Positions 60,715-64,000 of a DNA stretch of 64,000 nt are shown one piece after another. How positions within the stretch are numbered: position 1 is the stretch's first letter; each line of letters begins with the position of its first letter. Source of the stretch: Flavobacterium psychrophilum (GTDB lineage Bacteria; Bacteroidota; Bacteroidia; Flavobacteriales; Flavobacteriaceae); NCBI GenBank assembly GCA_945874225.1, contig CAMCFT010000012.1:34774-98773 (forward strand). The letters run 5' to 3'. A program made the translations under genes and the position numbers. A model generated the notes under the pieces. It worked only from the letters and a program-made list of their open reading frames with translations, was not told where the DNA came from and ran no database searches.

Positions 60715-61665
60715 ATGCTTGAAATAAAAAATATTTCTTTTACTTATATTGAAAAGCCGGTTATTCAGGACGTTAGTTTTACAATTACCAAAGGGCAAAA
60801 TGTAGCTGTCATTGGGGAAAGTGGTTGTGGGAAAAGTACATTGTTGAAACTTTTATATGGTTTATATAATTTGGATAATGGCGAAATACTATATAATGAA
60901 AAGCCTATTTTAGGTCCAAAATTCAATCTAATTCCAGGGGAAGATTATATCAAATATTTAGCGCAGGATTTTGATTTAATGCCTTACATCACTGTAGAAG
61001 AAAACGTTGGTAAGTTTTTGTCTAATATTTATAAAGACAAAAAGAAAGCACGTGTTCAAGAACTATTGGAAATGGTTGAAATGACCGAATTTGCAAAAGT
61101 AAAAGCAAAATACTTGAGCGGTGGACAACAGCAAAGAGTGGCTTTGGCAAGGGTTTTAGCCCTTGAACCCGAAATACTTTTATTAGATGAGCCGTTTAGT
61201 CAAATTGATTCCTTTAGGAAAAACTCCTTGCGGCGCAATTTATTCAACTACTTCAAGAAAAAACAAATCACTTGTATCATTGCTACCCACGACAGTAATG
61301 AAGCGTTGTCTTTTTCAGATGAAACCATCGTTTTGCAAAACGGAAAATTAATTGCTAAAGGAAGTTCAAGACATCTCTATGAAAATCCGCCTAGTTATTA
61401 TGTTGCTTCTCTTTTTGGAGAAGTAAATGAGTTGAAACAATCTCATTTTGTAGATTTAGAAGGCACAGACGAAATGCTGTTATTGTATCCACATCAATTA
61501 AAAGTTGTTGAAGAAGGAAAACTGAAAGTAGTCGTAAAGCAATCTTATTTTAAAGGAAGTCACTATTTGGTCAAAGCCGCTTTCGAAAGAAAAGCCATTT
61601 TCTTTGAACACGATTCAGAGTTAGAATTGAATCAGGAAGTAACTTTGTCGCTTGCTCAAAAATAA
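60715..61665 (+). CDS. ABC transporter ATP-binding protein (PotA/FbpC-like)
   Basis: A 316-residue ATPase. Walker A is GESGCGKSTLLKLLYG, the Q-loop is LAQDFDLMP, the signature is LSGGQQQRVALARVLALEP, Walker B is ILLLDEPFSQID and the H-loop is IIATHDSNE. After residue 230 a C-terminal extension resembles a small beta-rich regulatory domain (MLLLYPHQLKVVEEGKLKVVVKQSYFKGSHY). No permease or binding protein is adjacent, so the cargo is unknown. It is not GldA, whose motifs differ. Confidence 0.9.
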   Translation: MLEIKNISFTYIEKPVIQDVSFTITKGQNVAVIGESGCGKSTLLKLLYGLYNLDNGEILYNEKPILGPKFNLIPGEDYIKYLAQDFDLMPYITVEENVGKFLSNIYKDKKKARVQELLEMVEMTEFAKVKAKYLSGGQQQRVALARVLALEPEILLLDEPFSQIDSFRKNSLRRNLFNYFKKKQITCIIATHDSNEALSFSDETIVLQNGKLIAKGSSRHLYENPPSYYVASLFGEVNELKQSHFVDLEGTDEMLLLYPHQLKVVEEGKLKVVVKQSYFKGSHYLVKAAFERKAIFFEHDSELELNQEVTLSLAQK

Positions 61666-61740
61666 AATCCGCCAACTTAAATGACCTTATATGACTTATA
61701 TGGTTAAAAATTTAGATTTCAGAAGTATAGTATAATCTAA

Positions 61741-61774
61741 AAACCCTTTCCTTTTAATAAAAAGGAAAGGGTTT
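61741..61774. terminator. Bidirectional terminator
   Basis: A 15-bp perfect stem AAACCCTTTCCTTTT / AAAAGGAAAGGGTTT with a 4-nt loop between the convergent ABC ATPase and M42 genes. Confidence 0.9.
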
Positions 61775-61796
61775 CAGTCTTTTGAATAATACTATT

Positions 61797-62885
61797 CTAT
61801 TTAAAATAAGAAAACGTTTCGTTGTTTTCCATCTTTAATAAAGTTTCATAAATCAGTTTTATTACGTTTTCAACATCGTCACGATGCACCATTTCGACTG
61901 TGGTGTGCATATATCGCAAAGGCAACGAAATCAAAGCCGAAGCCACACCGCCATTGCTGTAAGCAAAAGCATCGGTGTCAGTTCCTGTAACTCTTGAAGA
62001 AGCTAAACGTTGGAAAGGAATTTTTTCTTTTTCGGCTGTATCTAAAATTAATTCTCTCAAATTATTTTGAACAGCTGGAGCATAAGTAATAACCGGACCT
62101 TTCCCTATTTTTATTTCTCCCTCAATTTTCTTTTCAATCATTGGAGTAGTAGAGTCGTGGCAAACATCAGTTATAATGGCAACATTTGGTTTGATGGTTT
62201 TGGTAATCATTTCGGCGCCACGAAGTCCAACTTCTTCCTGAACGGAATTGGTAACATATAAACCAAAAGGGAGTTTAATCTTGTTTTCGTGCAGCAAACG
62301 AGCCACTTCGGCAATCATAAACCCACCCATACGATTATCAATGGCACGACAAACGAATTTGTTTTCGTTCAATACCATAAATTCATCAGGATACGTAATC
62401 ACACAACCTACGTGAACACCCAGTGCGTCAACTTCTTCTTTTTTGGCACAACCAATATCAATAAATAAATTATCAATTTTTGGAGATTCTTCTTTACTGC
62501 GATTTCGAGTATGAATCGCTGGCCAGCCAAAAACACCTTTAACAATTCCTTTTTTAGTGTGAATATTTACCCGTTTAGAAGGGGCAATTTGGTGATCAGA
62601 ACCACCATTTCTAATCACGTAAATTAATCCGTCATCAGTAATATAATTCACATACCAGGAAATTTCATCGGCGTGACCTTCAATAATCACTTTATAAGGA
62701 GCGTCCGGATTGATAATTCCCACAGCAGACCCATAAGTATCCGTGATAAAAGTATCTACATAAGGTCTTACATAGTCCATCCAAAGTTTTTGGCCACTGC
62801 TTTCATAACCAGTTGGCGAAGCATTATTCAAATAGTTTTCTAAAAACGTAAGGGATGACTTTTTTAATATTGATTTTGAGCTCAT
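61797..62885 (-). CDS. M42 family aminopeptidase
   Basis: A 362-residue dinuclear zinc peptidase (glutamyl aminopeptidase/FrvX type). The metal ligands are visible as IIEGHADEISW, VCRAIDNRMGG, SVQEEVGLRG, ITDVCHDSTTP and LRYMHTTVEMV. It trims N-terminal residues from peptides in the cytoplasm. The length and motifs are intact. It lies opposite the DUF4294 gene with divergent starts 84 nt apart. Confidence 0.9.
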   Translation of the reverse strand: MSSKSILKKSSLTFLENYLNNASPTGYESSGQKLWMDYVRPYVDTFITDTYGSAVGIINPDAPYKVIIEGHADEISWYVNYITDDGLIYVIRNGGSDHQIAPSKRVNIHTKKGIVKGVFGWPAIHTRNRSKEESPKIDNLFIDIGCAKKEEVDALGVHVGCVITYPDEFMVLNENKFVCRAIDNRMGGFMIAEVARLLHENKIKLPFGLYVTNSVQEEVGLRGAEMITKTIKPNVAIITDVCHDSTTPMIEKKIEGEIKIGKGPVITYAPAVQNNLRELILDTAEKEKIPFQRLASSRVTGTDTDAFAYSNGGVASALISLPLRYMHTTVEMVHRDDVENVIKLIYETLLKMENNETFSYFK

Positions 62886-62941
62886 AAAATTAATTTTTGG
62901 CTAAATTATAAATTTGGCATTACAGTTGTGTATATAATGTA

Positions 62942-62949
62942 TAATTTTG
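62942..62949 (+). promoter_or_regulatory. -7 promoter box (TAATTTTG) for the DUF4294 gene
   Basis: A TAnnTTTG match 20 nt before the DUF4294 start in the short divergent gap with the M42 gene. Confidence 0.4.
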
Positions 62950-62969
62950 TGACATAAATTTTTTACTAA

Positions 62970-63647
62970 ATGAAGATTATTAAATTAACCTTGTTTTTCT
63001 TTTTCCTATCCAGTGCGGCCAATGCGCAGGTAATTCAAAAAGACACGACCAAAATGGGTTATGTCTTATCAGAAATGGACACTATTTTTAAAGATACCAT
63101 ACAATTAGAAGAAATCGTAGTTTACAAAGGGAAATTGGATCCAGATGCCAAAAAACAATTTGAGCTCCTTAAAAATCGAGTTTTTAAAACCTATCCTTAT
63201 GCAAAATTAGCTTCCGAAAGATTGACAACTCTAAACAGAGGGATGGCAAGTCTCACCACAAATAAAGAAAAAAAGAAATATTTCAAGATTGTTGAGAATT
63301 ACTTATCTAATGAATTTGAAGCCAAACTCAAAAAACTTTCGCGCAAGCAAGGGCAAATTTTAATTAAATTAATAAATCGTCAATCAGGAACAACTACCTA
63401 TGAATTGGTTAGAACTCTAAAGAGTGGATGGACAGCATTTTGGTCTAATACCACTGCAAAAATGTTCGATCTTAACTTAAAAGCAAAATATTTACCCTAC
63501 GAAGTCAATGAAGATTATTTGATAGAAACCATCTTAGTACGAGCCTTCGACTCAGGAAGACTAATAGAACAAAAACCTGCAAAGCCAGTAAATTATGACA
63601 ACCTGACTAATTTTTGGATAGAGAAAGCTGAAAAAATAAACAAATAA
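62970..63647 (+). CDS. DUF4294 family exported protein
   Basis: A 225-residue protein with signal peptide MKIIKLTLFFFFLSSAANAQ. The mature sequence has IQLEEIVVYKGKLDPDAKKQFELLKNRVFKTYPYAK and ends FDSGRLIEQKPAKPVNYDNLTNFWIEKAEKINK; this matches the Bacteroidetes DUF4294 family, of unknown function. It is basic and mostly helical in the middle. It is the last gene in the window. Confidence 0.82.
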   Translation: MKIIKLTLFFFFLSSAANAQVIQKDTTKMGYVLSEMDTIFKDTIQLEEIVVYKGKLDPDAKKQFELLKNRVFKTYPYAKLASERLTTLNRGMASLTTNKEKKKYFKIVENYLSNEFEAKLKKLSRKQGQILIKLINRQSGTTTYELVRTLKSGWTAFWSNTTAKMFDLNLKAKYLPYEVNEDYLIETILVRAFDSGRLIEQKPAKPVNYDNLTNFWIEKAEKINK

Positions 63648-63665
63648 TTTTTTTTGGGCGTTCCC

Positions 63666-63723
63666 TTAAATAAAGTAAAGAGGCTAGTATTTAACTATAT
63701 ACTAGCCTCTTTACTTTATTTAA
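63666..63723. terminator. Long hairpin terminator
   Basis: Perfect 25-bp arms (63666-63690 and 63699-63723) with an 8-nt loop, right after the DUF4294 gene. The stem includes AGAGGCTAGTAT. Confidence 0.85.
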
Positions 63724-63813
63724 GGTCGGGCTATTCGCTACAAGTCCTCTCAAAGTTCCGTTTTACTCCACTTTGCTGTGGGCTTTCCGCTGCTATCCCT
63801 AACGCAAACCCCT
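63724..63813. repeat. GC-rich intergenic repeat (GGTCGGGCTATTCGCTAC... type)
   Basis: A 90-nt GC-rich stretch with GTCGGGCTATTCGC and CTTTCCGCTGCTATCCC. It looks like the dispersed Bacteroidetes repeat often found near rRNA or tRNA loci. I see no ORF in 63648-64000. Confidence 0.5.
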
Positions 63814-63925
63814 AGATTTTATAACATTTCCAGAAACCTTTCTAATAATTTCAAAAAACTTCCACTTTTAACCTACACGACTTCAACTAATTAAAAAATA
63901 CTTTAAAAATACTTTATAAAAAGGC

Positions 63926-63955
63926 TTGCGAGAGTGGATATGTTGTGTACTTTTG
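63926..63955 (+). promoter_or_regulatory. Strong promoter, probable rRNA operon leader
   Basis: A TTG at 63926-63928 and TACTTTTG at 63948-63955 are separated by exactly 19 nt, an ideal Bacteroidetes promoter. The sequence TTTGCACCCGC just after is typical of flavobacterial rRNA leaders. The 45 nt to the window end carry no start codon with an open frame of note, so a 16S gene likely begins outside. Confidence 0.7.
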
Positions 63956-64000
63956 CACCCGCAATGAAGGCGACGTTCTTATAAAGGGTTGAAAAAATAA

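Noticed and set aside
60715..61665. Lone ABC ATPase as GldA, partner of GldF/GldG
   Set aside because: Its signature (LSGGQQQRVALAR), C-terminal extension and lack of the GldA start block point to the PotA/FbpC group.
1..64000. tRNA genes
   Set aside because: I saw no cloverleaf with a GGTTCGAATCC-like arm in the gaps I inspected. A covariance-model scan (tRNAscan-SE) would be decisive, and one confident hit would overturn this.

Overview
The window comes from an AT-rich member of the Flavobacteriaceae, most likely Flavobacterium or a close relative. The evidence is the gliding genes gldF and gldG, three proteins ending in the type IX secretion (T9SS) sorting domain, flavobacterial families (BT_3928-like, DUF1599, DUF4294, Bacteroidetes-type outer-membrane receptor), TAnnTTTG promoter boxes and Flavobacterium-style intergenic hairpin repeats. 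I saw no phage, insertion sequence, CRISPR array or tRNA. The last 75 bases look like the promoter and leader of an rRNA operon that continues outside the window.

Region 1 (1-14.9 kb, all minus strand) is a closely packed run of 14 genes read from 14.87 kb down to the window edge: PEP synthase, SDR oxidoreductase, OsmC protein, acetyl-CoA synthetase, HtrA-type lipoprotein protease, 2-oxoacid dehydrogenase E1 alpha, two duplicated zinc-ribbon proteins, E1 beta, E2, an acyl carrier protein, a Na+/Ca2+-type exchanger, a P-type Ca2+-ATPase-like pump and a DUF2784 protein. The metabolic genes centre on pyruvate, acetate and acetyl-CoA. The protease, OsmC and ion pumps give it a stress-module look. 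E3 is not present.

Region 2 (14.9-20.4 kb, minus) holds three paralogous secreted YCF48/BNR-repeat proteins with T9SS tails. All three share a short conserved leader. Two also share about 370 bp of nearly identical upstream DNA, which appears more conserved than their own coding sequences.

Region 3 (20.4-38.4 kb) is mostly housekeeping: tpiA, a thioredoxin-like lipoprotein, a BT_3928-like protein, DUF1599, folP, rlmH, a frameshifted amt, a saccharopine dehydrogenase-like protein, an outer-membrane receptor, an ArsC-like protein, a CPBP protease, menE, DoxX, an alpha/beta hydrolase, an acyl-CoA carboxylase beta subunit and an LpxD. An L,D-transpeptidase and a short alpha-glucan phosphorylase follow; the latter has Thr where the PLP lysine is expected.

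Region 4 (41.4-44.8 kb, plus) is an organoarsenical-resistance-like operon: arsR behind a perfect 22-bp palindrome, a small CxxC redox protein, a rhodanese with a three-CC tail, an ArsP-family permease, ArsF and ArsG.

Region 5 (44.8-64 kb) contains prfB with its programmed +1 frameshift, threonine aldolase, YbaB, oligopeptidase B, a cysteine-synthase-family enzyme, dnaN, gldG-gldF, a monooxygenase-like protein, a DUF1493 gene enclosed by perfect 41-bp inverted repeats, a DUF62 enzyme, a PhoH-like ATPase, a HAD phosphatase, purC, an internally repetitive exported protein, an ABC ATPase, an M42 peptidase and a DUF4294 protein.
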